Shown: in pieces, positions 17,219 through 26,253 of the stretch
Layout of the letters: every line of letters starts with the position of its first letter
How positions within the stretch are numbered: the stretch's first letter is position 1
Assembly (NCBI RefSeq): GCF_963677715.1
Contig: NZ_OY782496.1
Location: 1 to 64,000, forward strand
Reading direction: 5' to 3'
DNA length: 64,000 nt
Source of the DNA: an uncultured Bacteroides sp.
GTDB taxonomy: Bacteria > Bacteroidota > Bacteroidia > Bacteroidales > Bacteroidaceae
Notes under the pieces: generated by a model
The model's database searches: none
What the model was told of the DNA's origin: nothing
The model's input: the letters and a program-made list of their open reading frames with translations, nothing else
Position numbers and translations under genes: made by a program

Positions 17219-18439
17219 CTATTCCGCTTCAAAGAATCCGTAGAATCCTTCTACATCATTGAAGACAATGTTATATGTACCAGCCTTAACCGGAATATTA
17301 GCACCACCTGCTATGCCGATAGCGTATGGAAAAACAGTACCACCCCAACTAACATCCCATGCAGCATTTGCGCGGAACTTTACTTCCGTATCTTCAGCAA
17401 ACGTTTGTTGAGTATACCAAGAATGAGGAGTGCGACCACCAAGGTTAGTCATTTGAACGCCGGTATCCCAATCTCCACCTACTCCCATCAATTGAATGCT
17501 TGCGTATGAAGTTGGTTCTGCCGCCAGTTTCTCAAACTTAAGAGTTCCGGCACCAGTCTCATCTACTGTTACCTGATACCAACCCGTTTCAGATACGCCC
17601 AAATGTCCCGGATTACCGGATTCATTGTGTAAATGAACACATTTGCCCTCTTCGTAGCCGGGTATGTCTCCATCTTCACCATATCCCCATTGTTCTCCCC
17701 AACCAATTGCATCATCAACCTGTCCAATCAGTTTGAAGCCGGTATTAGCTACTGTAGCCTTTTCCAGATACATGGTAATGGTAAATTGCCCTTCACCGGT
17801 TATTTTATCATACTGGTAATCAGGAACCATGCTTAATGGTACTAAAGAAGTTCCTATATTTTTCCATTCATTGCCCCAACTGCTGTCTCCAATGCCATTT
17901 CCTATTAAGAAATAGAAAAGAGGAGCATGATCCTTTAATTCAATATAATAAGGAATCACTTTGATGGATACAACATTCGAATAAACGGGATCCAGGCCAT
18001 CGGCAACGGTTGCCATTAAACGAACATGCACATCGATAACACTATCGGCAATACATTGAGAAGCTGTTGACCAACCGGCCAGTTTTACAATAGCCTTATC
18101 CAGTTCTATTGCATTTGCCGCTATTTTAGCAGACGTGGAAACACTTCCTAATGTTTGATAAACGGGATTCTCTGTTACTTCCGAGAAATCATTGGTCAAA
18201 GAAACCTGTACCGCATAAGTTGTCGCAGCCGTAAATCCATAGTCGGGCTGGGTTGTGGTAAACACAACAGAAGTAGCTTCTTCCAGATTCTGAGGAACCG
18301 CAGCATACGCCGGAGTATTCAAGACAAAGGAATCAGGTTGTTGATATGCGGGATTACTGTCTCTATCAGAATCGCAACCGCTAAAGAGTGCTATTGCCAT
18401 CAAGAGAGAGAAATATATATTTATCTTTTTCATATTCAT
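17219..18439 (-). CDS. SusE-like outer-membrane starch-binding lipoprotein
   Basis: The protein has 406 residues and a lipobox FSGC at about 20-23. An N-terminal SusE domain spans roughly residues 25-165. It is followed by two binding modules, one around FYFLIGNGIGDSSWGNEW and one starting SIQLMGVGGDWD, ending in GFYGFFEAE. The two-module layout matches SusE, which binds glucan chains beside the SusCD pair. Two possible Met starts lie two codons apart (18439 and 18433), and either gives a valid lipoprotein signal. It is third in the operon. Confidence 0.8.
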   Translation of the reverse strand: MNMKKINIYFSLLMAIALFSGCDSDRDSNPAYQQPDSFVLNTPAYAAVPQNLEEATSVVFTTTQPDYGFTAATTYAVQVSLTNDFSEVTENPVYQTLGSVSTSAKIAANAIELDKAIVKLAGWSTASQCIADSVIDVHVRLMATVADGLDPVYSNVVSIKVIPYYIELKDHAPLFYFLIGNGIGDSSWGNEWKNIGTSLVPLSMVPDYQYDKITGEGQFTITMYLEKATVANTGFKLIGQVDDAIGWGEQWGYGEDGDIPGYEEGKCVHLHNESGNPGHLGVSETGWYQVTVDETGAGTLKFEKLAAEPTSYASIQLMGVGGDWDTGVQMTNLGGRTPHSWYTQQTFAEDTEVKFRANAAWDVSWGGTVFPYAIGIAGGANIPVKAGTYNIVFNDVEGFYGFFEAE

Positions 18440-18469
18440 ATCTTTTTTATATTGACAAAAGAGTGTGTA

Positions 18470-20020
18470 TTAATAGCCCGGATTCTGTACCAGATTAGCA
18501 TTTGCGCTTAAATCGGCAGAAGGTATCGGGTAGAGATTATAAGTAGAAGCAACTCCGTTGCCGGCTTGCACGCCACCTTTCCATTGCCAAACATAACTAC
18601 TGGAAGTAAAGTAACCAAAACGGATAAGGTCCGTGCGACGTTGTCCTTCAAAATAGAATTCACGCGCTTTTTCATCAAGTACCTGATCGGCAGATGTCAA
18701 CGATTGCAAATTAACCAAACCCGCTCTGTGGCGAACTTCATTGATAGCATCCAAAGCTGTCATAGCCTGGGCCGTTCCTCCGCGTACCACCGCTTCGGCA
18801 TAAGTTAAATAGGCCTCAGCCGCACGTAACAAAGGAAAATCAGTATCAACATATTCCACATCGTGAACGGCTCCGCCATCGGCACGAATATTGGAGAACT
18901 TAGTAACAGAATAACCTTCTTTGAAAGTTTGTGTGTTGCTTATGTCCTTGGTACGATCGGTTGAAAAGAATAAATATCGGGCATCATTGGTCGTTGTAAA
19001 TTTATCAACCAAATTCGGACGTGCTCTGTTTCCTCCCCAACCTGCAGTAGAACCCCAGCCGGGCATATCGGCGGTATGAGTGGAAGCAATAATAAACTGC
19101 ATGTTCGAATAAGATTTAGTGTCTACCCCATCGGTTAGTATAGGCAGAATTATTTCATCTGTAGCCTTATTAACAGTAGACGGACTTCCGTAAGGATCAT
19201 TTGCTCCGCTGTTATCGGCCATGAACAGTTGTTCATAATCCGGACAGAGAGTATATCCCGAAGTTATTACCTTGTATGAATATTCCGCTGCATCACTCCA
19301 ATGAGCCGTTCCGGTATATACTTCCGCATTTAAGTACAAGCGAGAAAGCAATAACCAGGCAGCAGCTTTATCGGCACGACCGTAGGGTGCTGTTTGAGGA
19401 TCATACATATCTGTAACACATTCTTGCAGTTCCGTTTCCAGAAAAGCGAATAAATCGGCACGTTTAATTTGTTGAGGAGCTTCCGTAGATACCGTTGTGG
19501 TAAAAGAAGGATTGCCAAACAAATCCATCAGATAATAATAATAAAGCGCACGTATAAAACGAGTTTCGGCCCGTTGTTTCAACGACGCATCATCGGTTTC
19601 ATCCGTGGTTAGTTCCAGAAAACGATTACAGAGTGTAACGCCAATCATTAGTTTCTGGTAAAAGCCTGAGATAAAAGCTGTAGAAGAATTCCAAGTGATA
19701 AAATTCAGCTCGGGAATACCTGTATCGCCCCATGCACAAACAGCTTCGTCGGTGGGCATTTCCTGAAAGTTCCACATCTGACGAAGAAATCCATAAGTAC
19801 CTTCATCCAAACCGGAGATGTCACTGTTACCGGCAGGTCCTTGCTGTCCGGTCAACGAAAGTGAGGCGTAAATTTTAGTAAATACAGCCTCCTGATTAAA
19901 TGCCGTAACAGAATTCGGATCAATCGGAGTTACATCCAAATCATTGACACATGATCCCAGACTCAGACAAAGTGATATTGTCAGAAGCGGGAATATTGAT
20001 TTGATATATTTAAGATTCAT
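18470..20020 (-). CDS. SusD/RagB-family glycan-binding lipoprotein
   Basis: The protein has 516 residues with lipobox LGSC. It shows the usual SusD layout: TPR-like helices supporting a ligand-binding face, the RFIRALYYYYLMDLFGNPSF helix, and the C-terminal EKAREFYFEGQRRTDLIRFG block, ending in YPIPSADLSANANLVQNPGY (quoted as landmarks). SusD forms the lid over the SusC transporter and binds the glucan before import. It begins 22 bases after susC, the invariable susC-susD order. Confidence 0.95.
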   Translation of the reverse strand: MNLKYIKSIFPLLTISLCLSLGSCVNDLDVTPIDPNSVTAFNQEAVFTKIYASLSLTGQQGPAGNSDISGLDEGTYGFLRQMWNFQEMPTDEAVCAWGDTGIPELNFITWNSSTAFISGFYQKLMIGVTLCNRFLELTTDETDDASLKQRAETRFIRALYYYYLMDLFGNPSFTTTVSTEAPQQIKRADLFAFLETELQECVTDMYDPQTAPYGRADKAAAWLLLSRLYLNAEVYTGTAHWSDAAEYSYKVITSGYTLCPDYEQLFMADNSGANDPYGSPSTVNKATDEIILPILTDGVDTKSYSNMQFIIASTHTADMPGWGSTAGWGGNRARPNLVDKFTTTNDARYLFFSTDRTKDISNTQTFKEGYSVTKFSNIRADGGAVHDVEYVDTDFPLLRAAEAYLTYAEAVVRGGTAQAMTALDAINEVRHRAGLVNLQSLTSADQVLDEKAREFYFEGQRRTDLIRFGYFTSSSYVWQWKGGVQAGNGVASTYNLYPIPSADLSANANLVQNPGY

Positions 20021-20041
20021 ATAATAAAAGGTTTTAAAAGA

Positions 20042-23020
20042 TTAAAAATTAAGGCTCAAACCAACCAGAGTCGTAACAGGACGAGGATAAAGATTGCGAT
20101 CGATACCACCCGACATTTCAGGATCAAGTCCTTTATAGTTTGTAATCACAAACGGATTTTGAACGGTTGCATAAGTGCGACCATTGAGCACACCAAATAG
20201 TTTCTTGAATGAATACCCCAGCGTTATATTATCACAACGTAAGAAGGATGCATTCTGCACATAATAATCAGAGAGGAACCACGTGCCTTTACCTTCAAAG
20301 TTAGTATCTAAAGCACTCTTCGGCCGATTAATCAAAAACTCTGAAGTGGTATAGATAGATGAAGTTCCGAGAGAAGACAGATTAGATGCCACATCATTAT
20401 AAACGTAGTTATTGAGGCTGGCGCGTAGGGTGAAACTAAAATCCCAATCTTTCCAGATTACTTTTGAAGAAAGTCCCATCGTTACATCCGGAGCCGCTTT
20501 CTTATAAATGTATAAGTCATTTGCATTTACTACGCCATCGCCATTACGATCGACAAATGTATTTTCAATCGGCTTGCCGTTATTATCATAAACCTGTTGG
20601 TATACATAGAACGAATTAGCTGCATAGTCTACTGCATTTGCCATTACATAAGCTCCTGTGCCATAGCTAATGGTACTTCCCGTAGCTACTGCATCATCAC
20701 TGGAATCGCCTGTAGTTAATTTTGTAATTTTGTTCTTATTCCAGGTAACGTTGTAGTTTACTTCCCAACTTAAATCTTTCTGCTCTATGATGCGACCGGT
20801 AAGAGCAAACTCTACCCCTTTATTCTCTAAAGAACCGATATTGGAGTACAAACGATTCACAAAGTTCGTTCCGGCCGGAACATCTATTTTATTAAGCAAA
20901 TCTGTAGTTTTACGATAATATCCATCCAGCGATCCGGAGATTCGTCCATTAAGGAAACCAAAGTCTAAACCAACATTATAAGTAGCTGTCTTTTCCCATT
21001 TCAGGTTTTCGTTCACACCATCAGGACGATAAGTGATGCCAGTACCTCCACCTAGCGGATAGTAAGCACCATCCGTATTTATTATGTATTTGGGAATATA
21101 GGAATAATCGCCTTGCTGAATATCTTGTTGTCCGGTAATACCCCAACCTAAACGAAGTTTTAAATTGCTGATAGCTCTTACATCTTTCAGAAATGCTTCT
21201 TCATTTATTTTCCAGCCTAAAGCAGCCGAAGGGAAAAGTCCCCAGCGATTATTGCTGCTAAACCGTGAAGTTCCGTCATCACGAAGAGTAAACGTGAACA
21301 AGTACCTATCGAGCAAGGAATAATTGGCACGCCCAAAGAATGAAACTAAATAGCTTTCAGTTTTGCTAACGCTACTGGTGGGATTATAATCATCTACCAG
21401 ACCTACATAATTAGAATGTCCGCTACGATAAAAATGTTGCCATTCGTAACCTGCCATTACATCAAAATGATGCACACCCAGATCTTTTGCGTATTGAAGA
21501 TAGAAGTTCAATGATTTGTTGTATTTAAACTGAGAGTCCGTACCTGTGCGACCATGATGCGACTCGGCAGCAAATTCGATCGGTTCGTATAAATCCTGAT
21601 GACCTTTGGAAATGTTCATACCCAAATTAAGGTGAGCCTTTAAGTCGGGGATAGAAAAGAATTTATAATCAAACTCGGCATTACCGATGAAGTCTTTTGC
21701 ATTTGAAGTGTCATGCTTCAATTCTAATAAAGCTACCGGGTTGTTTGTCGCCAAATTGTTCCAGACACCATCCTTACCCGTCCACTGAAAATATCCTCCG
21801 TAGTAATTCTCATCGGAAGGAACGATAGGACTCGGGGTTCCGTATACAGACTGAGTAGGATCGAACATTACAGCAGCACCAACTGCGTCGGTATCGGCAA
21901 AACGGTTGTTGGCAATCATCCCTTTTGCATTCAGATTCATCTTGAGGTGCCCGTCAAAGAAAGTCGGACTCAAATTAACAGAACCTGTGTAGCGTTCAAA
22001 GTTAGAGGTTTTAAGAATACCATTCTGGTTTGTATAACCAACGGTTACACGATAAGGAAGATTCTTAAACCCGCCGGAAACAGTTAAGTTATGATCCGTA
22101 CTAATGGCAGAACGATAGATTTCATTTTGCCAATCGGTATCGGCTGTTCCCAGTGCATTTACAGCATCGCTGCCCTCTCCGTATTTTTGGGCAACCAGTG
22201 CGCTAAATTCAGAAGCATTGAGTACATCGACCGTATTTCTCTTCACACCCATAGACACATTACCATCATAAGAAATGCTTGGGCGAGAACCAGCCGTACC
22301 TTTCTTCGTAGTAATGATAATAACGCCATTAGATGCGCGAGAACCATAAATTGCAGTAGCAGAGGCATCTTTCAGGATGGTAAAGCTTTCGATGTCATTG
22401 GGATTAATAGTACTTAACTGGTTTGACATACCTTTAATACCATCATTATCCAACGCCATACCATCAACCACGATCAACGGGTCATTGCTTGCCGAGAGAG
22501 AAGAGCCTCCACGTACGCGAATTGTAGCCCCCTGGCCGGGTGTACCTCCGTTAGAAGTAACATTTACACCGGCAATTTTACCGGTCATCATGTCCTGAGC
22601 ATTGGTCGTCATACCGCGATTTAACTTATCAGGTTTTATAGCGGTAACAGATCCTGTAGCATCACTCTTTTTAACCGTACCATATCCGATAACTACAGCT
22701 TCCTGAAGCAATACTGCATCATCCTGAAGAGTTACAGTCATATTCCTGGTAGCCGGTACTTCCACTGATTTATAACCTACAAAAGAAATAACGATAGTGG
22801 AATTTTGAGGAACCTGGAGAGAGAAGTTACCATCCAAATCAGTAATTGTTCCGTTCGTGGTACCTTTTACAATGATGTTGGCACCAATCACCGGTTCGCC
22901 CGTTGCATCTTTCACATGCCCCATTACAGAAACTTGCTGTGCAAATGCGCCCATTGACAAGAACAGCCCTAACAACAGGGGAAGAATCGTTCGACAGATT
23001 CTAAGATTTACTTGCTTCAT
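20042..23020 (-). CDS. SusC/RagA-family TonB-linked outer-membrane transporter
   Basis: I place the start at the ATG at 23020 (MKQVNLRICR), which gives a clean signal peptide ending at FAQ. A frame extension to 23044 is less likely. About 992 residues: a carboxypeptidase-regulatory-like domain with GEPVIGANIIVKGT, a TonB box near EAVVIGYGTVKK, and a plug with GKIAGVNVTSNGG and GASATAIYGSRASNGVI. A large barrel follows and ends in VGLSLNF. It imports oligosaccharides across the outer membrane using TonB energy. With SusE and SusF homologues and a GH13 in the same operon, alpha-glucan is the likely substrate. Confidence 0.95.
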   Translation of the reverse strand: MKQVNLRICRTILPLLLGLFLSMGAFAQQVSVMGHVKDATGEPVIGANIIVKGTTNGTITDLDGNFSLQVPQNSTIVISFVGYKSVEVPATRNMTVTLQDDAVLLQEAVVIGYGTVKKSDATGSVTAIKPDKLNRGMTTNAQDMMTGKIAGVNVTSNGGTPGQGATIRVRGGSSLSASNDPLIVVDGMALDNDGIKGMSNQLSTINPNDIESFTILKDASATAIYGSRASNGVIIITTKKGTAGSRPSISYDGNVSMGVKRNTVDVLNASEFSALVAQKYGEGSDAVNALGTADTDWQNEIYRSAISTDHNLTVSGGFKNLPYRVTVGYTNQNGILKTSNFERYTGSVNLSPTFFDGHLKMNLNAKGMIANNRFADTDAVGAAVMFDPTQSVYGTPSPIVPSDENYYGGYFQWTGKDGVWNNLATNNPVALLELKHDTSNAKDFIGNAEFDYKFFSIPDLKAHLNLGMNISKGHQDLYEPIEFAAESHHGRTGTDSQFKYNKSLNFYLQYAKDLGVHHFDVMAGYEWQHFYRSGHSNYVGLVDDYNPTSSVSKTESYLVSFFGRANYSLLDRYLFTFTLRDDGTSRFSSNNRWGLFPSAALGWKINEEAFLKDVRAISNLKLRLGWGITGQQDIQQGDYSYIPKYIINTDGAYYPLGGGTGITYRPDGVNENLKWEKTATYNVGLDFGFLNGRISGSLDGYYRKTTDLLNKIDVPAGTNFVNRLYSNIGSLENKGVEFALTGRIIEQKDLSWEVNYNVTWNKNKITKLTTGDSSDDAVATGSTISYGTGAYVMANAVDYAANSFYVYQQVYDNNGKPIENTFVDRNGDGVVNANDLYIYKKAAPDVTMGLSSKVIWKDWDFSFTLRASLNNYVYNDVASNLSSLGTSSIYTTSEFLINRPKSALDTNFEGKGTWFLSDYYVQNASFLRCDNITLGYSFKKLFGVLNGRTYATVQNPFVITNYKGLDPEMSGGIDRNLYPRPVTTLVGLSLNF

Positions 23021-23109
23021 GCATTTTAATATTAAAGTTAACAATATTATGAATATAGAATTTACAGATTATAACCGGGAGCAAAACTCCGCTCCTTACT
23101 ACTGTTTAG

Positions 23110-23117
23110 CAAAAATA
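23110..23117 (-). promoter_or_regulatory. -7 box (TATTTTTG) of the susC operon
   Basis: On the minus strand TATTTTTG fits TAnnTTTG. It lies about 90 bases before the susC ATG at 23020, leaving a leader of roughly 80 bases. Confidence 0.45.
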
Positions 23118-23172
23118 GAGTATATAAACAGCAGCAACATTACTAATTTATACAAATCTGCATTTACGGTTA

Positions 23173-23186
23173 CGCAATCGTTTGCA
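23173..23186. promoter_or_regulatory. Candidate LacI-family operator
   Basis: CGCAATCGTTTGCA fits the LacI/GalR-family operator pattern TGnAAnCGnTTnCA with one edge mismatch and a central CG. It lies in the divergent region between susC and the LacI-type regulator gene, about 56 bases upstream of the susC -7 box. I saw no second copy in the window. Confidence 0.45.
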
Positions 23187-23305
23187 CTTCCATCTAAAGG
23201 TAAACATCGTTCATTATCAAACAATTACTACCCATTCCACTATTTTTGCGTATCAATAGAGAACAAAGACGAACTCTAATGTTTTTATTTTCTCGGAATT
23301 TGAAT

Positions 23306-23313
23306 TACCTTTG
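23306..23313 (+). promoter_or_regulatory. -7 box (TACCTTTG) for the LacI-family regulator
   Basis: TACCTTTG matches the Bacteroides -7 consensus 20 bases ahead of the ATG at 23333. The leader would be about 13 bases. Confidence 0.5.
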
Positions 23314-23332
23314 GCTGAAAGAGATGTAGACC

Positions 23333-24346
23333 ATGAACAAACCGCAAATCACCATTAAAGACATAGGCCGGGCATTGGGCGTTTCACCCTCTACGGTGTC
23401 GAGAGCTTTGAAGGATAATCCGGACATCAGTCCGGCAACCCGGGAAGCGATACATAAGTATGCGCGCGAGCATAATTATAAGCCCAACGCGCTGGCGCTT
23501 AACTTACGAACCAATCGTTCGAACACCATTGGGGTAATTATACCGCAACTGGTTCATCATTTCTTTTCGTGTGTGCTGAGCGGCATTGAAAAGAGTGCCG
23601 CAAATGCGGGATACAACATCTTGGTGGCACAAAGCAATGAAAGCTACGAGCAGGAGGTGAAGATTGTTCACTCATTTCTCGCTGCAAGAGTTTGCGGGGT
23701 TATTTCTTCGCTGGCCAAAGACACTTCGCAATACGATCATTACCAGGAATTGCTGGATAATAATATCCCTATTGTTTTCTATGACCGCATCTGCACGGGC
23801 ATCAATACCGAGCGGGTGGTGGTAGACGACTACGCCGGGGCTTTTGCCGCGGTAGAGTATATGATTCAAACCGGATGCAAGCGCATCTTCTTCTATAGCA
23901 GCTTGCCTCATCTGGAAATATCAAAAAACAGGCGCAACGGATACCTGGATGCAATGAAAAAATATAAGATTCCGGTAAACGACAACATGATAAAGTTCTG
24001 CGATACGCGCGAACAGGCCATTGCTGCGACACCGGATATACTCGAAAAGCCGGATAGGCCGGACGGGTTCTTCGCCATTAATGACGAAACGGCGTCGGGC
24101 ATTCTTTATGCATGCAAACTGGTGGGACTGAAGGTGCCGGATGAAATCTCTATCTGCGGCTTTACGGATGGCGCCATTGCACAGAGCACAGATCCTAAGT
24201 TAACAACGGTGGAACAGCACGGACAGGAAGTGGGAGAAAGTGCGATCGATATTCTCATCCATAAAATAGAAGGAGAAGACGGGGAACGAAAAGGGCCCAA
24301 CAGAATAGTAAAAACCAACCTGGTAGTGAGGGGAACAACCAAATAA
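23333..24346 (+). CDS. LacI-family transcriptional regulator
   Basis: The protein has 337 residues. An N-terminal helix-turn-helix TIKDIGRALGVSPSTVSRAL is followed by the hinge NALALNLRTNRSNTIGVIIPQ and a periplasmic-binding-protein-like effector domain (FFAINDETASGILYACK and the TTVEQHGQEVGE region). It is transcribed away from the susC operon and 25 bases ahead of an MFS sugar transporter, so it very likely controls this alpha-glucan locus. Many Bacteroides sus loci use SusR instead. The effector is probably maltose or a related sugar, by inference only. Confidence 0.9.
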   Translation: MNKPQITIKDIGRALGVSPSTVSRALKDNPDISPATREAIHKYAREHNYKPNALALNLRTNRSNTIGVIIPQLVHHFFSCVLSGIEKSAANAGYNILVAQSNESYEQEVKIVHSFLAARVCGVISSLAKDTSQYDHYQELLDNNIPIVFYDRICTGINTERVVVDDYAGAFAAVEYMIQTGCKRIFFYSSLPHLEISKNRRNGYLDAMKKYKIPVNDNMIKFCDTREQAIAATPDILEKPDRPDGFFAINDETASGILYACKLVGLKVPDEISICGFTDGAIAQSTDPKLTTVEQHGQEVGESAIDILIHKIEGEDGERKGPNRIVKTNLVVRGTTK

Positions 24347-24371
24347 GAATAGATTAAACCATAAGAATACC

Positions 24372-25709
24372 ATGAAAGTAAAACCTGATTTAAGTTTTTG
24401 GAAGCTGTGGAACATCAGCTTTGGCTTTTTTGGCGTACAGATTGCTTATGCGCTTCAAAGCGCTAACATCAGCCGCATATTCTCTACGTTGGGGGCCGAC
24501 CCGCATAATTTGAGTTATTTCTGGATCTTGCCTCCTCTGGCAGGAATCATTGTGCAACCTCTCATCGGTTCCGCCAGCGACAAAACGTGGACACGCTTCG
24601 GGCGAAGAATTCCTTATTTGTTTATAGGATCAATCGTTGCCGTTATTGTGATGTGCCTGTTGCCCAATGCGGGAAGTTTCGGCATGGCGGTGAGCACGGC
24701 CATGATATTCGGACTGGTGGCTCTTATGTTTATGGATACTTCCATTAACATGGCCATGCAACCGTTTAAGATGTTGGTGGGCGACATGGTCAATGAAAAA
24801 CAAAAGGGACTGGCCTACTCCATTCAGAGCTTTCTGTGCAATGCCGGTAGCCTGGTGGGCTATCTGTTTCCCTTCATCTTTACGTGGATAGGCATCAGCA
24901 ACATGGGCGAAAAAGGCACGGTGCCCAACTCGGTTATTTACTCCTTTTATATAGGAGCTGCCATTTTGTTGCTTTGTGTGCTTTATACCAGCCTGAAGGT
25001 AAAAGAAATGCCGCCGAAGGAATTTGAGGCGTTTCATGACATCACTGCCGCCGAGAAGAAGGAGAAAACAGATTTCCTCTCGCTGTTGAAGCATGCGCCC
25101 AAGGTGTTCTGGACGGTGGGACTGGTACAGTTCTTCAGTTGGGCGGCATTTATGTATATGTGGACGTATACAAACGGAGCCATTGCATACACGGTATGGA
25201 ATACGACCGATGTGCAAAACGCAGGATATCAGGAAGCGGGCAACTGGGTAGGCGTGCTATTTGCCGTGCAAGCTATCGGGTCGGTAATCTGGGCCATTGC
25301 GTTGCCTTTATTCAAGTCGCGCAAGTTTGCTTATTCACTCAGTTTAGTATTGGGGGGAATCGGGTTCATCTCTATCATGTTCTTCAACAACCAGTACCTA
25401 CTATTTGCCTCTTACCTACTGATAGGTTGTGCATGGGCGGCCATGCTGGCCATGCCGTTTACGATACTGACGAACTCGGTTTCGGGCAAAAACATGGGAG
25501 CTTACCTGGGGCTGTTTAACGGAACCATTTGTGTGCCTCAAATTGTAGCGGCACTCGTTGGCGGCGGATTGCTGCATCTGGTAGCTGGCCGTCAGGTAAA
25601 CATGTTGGTACTGGCAGGAATATCACTTGTGATAGGAGCCTGCTGCGTGTACTTTGTGAAGGAAACCGTGGTGCATAGCAATGAAAAGCCCGAACCGACA
25701 AAAGCATAG
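24372..25709 (+). CDS. MFS sugar transporter (maltose/oligosaccharide type)
   Basis: The protein has 445 residues with about 12 hydrophobic helices. The loop 2-3 signature DKTWTRFGRRIPY is the MFS motif A form seen in SLC45-like and GPH-like sugar symporters. NMAMQPFKMLVGDM and the second-half GCAWAAMLAMPFTILTNS support that group. It follows the LacI gene by 25 bases and precedes the GH65 gene, as expected for the inner-membrane step that brings maltose or maltooligosaccharides into the cytoplasm. Exact substrate is inferred from context. Confidence 0.85.
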   Translation: MKVKPDLSFWKLWNISFGFFGVQIAYALQSANISRIFSTLGADPHNLSYFWILPPLAGIIVQPLIGSASDKTWTRFGRRIPYLFIGSIVAVIVMCLLPNAGSFGMAVSTAMIFGLVALMFMDTSINMAMQPFKMLVGDMVNEKQKGLAYSIQSFLCNAGSLVGYLFPFIFTWIGISNMGEKGTVPNSVIYSFYIGAAILLLCVLYTSLKVKEMPPKEFEAFHDITAAEKKEKTDFLSLLKHAPKVFWTVGLVQFFSWAAFMYMWTYTNGAIAYTVWNTTDVQNAGYQEAGNWVGVLFAVQAIGSVIWAIALPLFKSRKFAYSLSLVLGGIGFISIMFFNNQYLLFASYLLIGCAWAAMLAMPFTILTNSVSGKNMGAYLGLFNGTICVPQIVAALVGGGLLHLVAGRQVNMLVLAGISLVIGACCVYFVKETVVHSNEKPEPTKA

Positions 25710-25772
25710 ACCTCCCGGAAAAAGAGGGAGAACATAAAAATAAAAGCCGGCTTCATTTTTTTAGCTAAAAAG

Positions 25773-25876
25773 CTTGACTTTGCCAAGTAAATGTATTATC
25801 TTTGTCAGAGTAATCATAAAGTATATTCAGATTAAACTACAGTAAAAGGGGGAAGTTGTCACTTCTCCCTTTTTTT
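25773..25876 (+). ncRNA. Candidate small RNA with its own promoter and terminator
   Basis: TTG at 25774-25776 and TATCTTTG at 25797-25804, 20 bases apart, form a strong Bacteroides promoter. From a start near 25811 only about 65 bases follow before an intrinsic terminator at 25844-25876: arms AAAAGGGGGAAGT and ACTTCTCCCTTTT (one G-U pair), a four-base loop and a T-run. No open frame with a start codon fits between. It could be a free small RNA, or a leader that terminates before the distant GH65 gene. Span given includes the promoter. Confidence 0.45.
25844..25876 (+). terminator. Intrinsic terminator
   Basis: A 13-pair stem with a tetraloop TGTC and a following run of seven T. It closes the short transcript proposed above and would also stop read-through from the MFS gene. 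Confidence 0.8.
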
Positions 25877-25903
25877 ATGCGCCAACCGTCTTTCGACTCA
25901 AAT

Positions 25904-25991
25904 GACGGTTGCATTTCTTCCAAGTGACGGTTGCATTTTACTGATATGACGGTTCAATTCGGGCAATTACACGGTTGTATATTCACAATAA
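25904..25991. repeat. 22-bp periodic array (GACGGTTGCATTT units)
   Basis: Units begin at 25904, 25926, 25948 and 25970, exactly 22 bases apart. The first two share GACGGTTGCATTT; the third reads GACGGTTCAATTC and the fourth CACGGTTGTATAT. The rest of each unit varies. An inverted core, AACCGTC, precedes the array at 25884-25890. The same core recurs in the 60951 array. It occupies the gap between the candidate small RNA and the GH65 promoter. 25992-26182 shows nothing else recognisable. Confidence 0.75.
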
Positions 25992-26182
25992 CAAGGCTTG
26001 TCGTCACCAATATGCTTACTTGTTACCGAGAAAACTCCTATAGAAAAAGAAAATTTCCCGTATTGTTGCCCCAAGAACTCCTTTATCTTTATCCGCCACC
26101 TCCTGTTTGTTAATAATCCATAAACTTCCTCTTGACAAAAGCCAGCTCACAAGTGAATGTTTGTGTGAAATTAGTCAATTCG

Positions 26183-26214
26183 TTTGCTCTCTATTTGTTT
26201 TTTTACGTACTTTG
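26183..26214 (+). promoter_or_regulatory. Promoter of the GH65 gene
   Basis: TTTG at 26183-26186 and GTACTTTG at 26207-26214 are 20 bases apart, close to the Bacteroides -33/-7 pair with one mismatch in the first base of the -7. The ATG at 26254 follows by 39 bases. Confidence 0.45.
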
Positions 26215-26253
26215 GGCATAGAGTTGTATTTTTCATACGAAACACATAGAATC

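Noticed and set aside
26107..26253. Upstream extension of the GH65 frame as the true N-terminus
   Set aside because: The extra 49 residues are unlike the family and overlap the predicted promoter; ATG 26254 gives the normal start.
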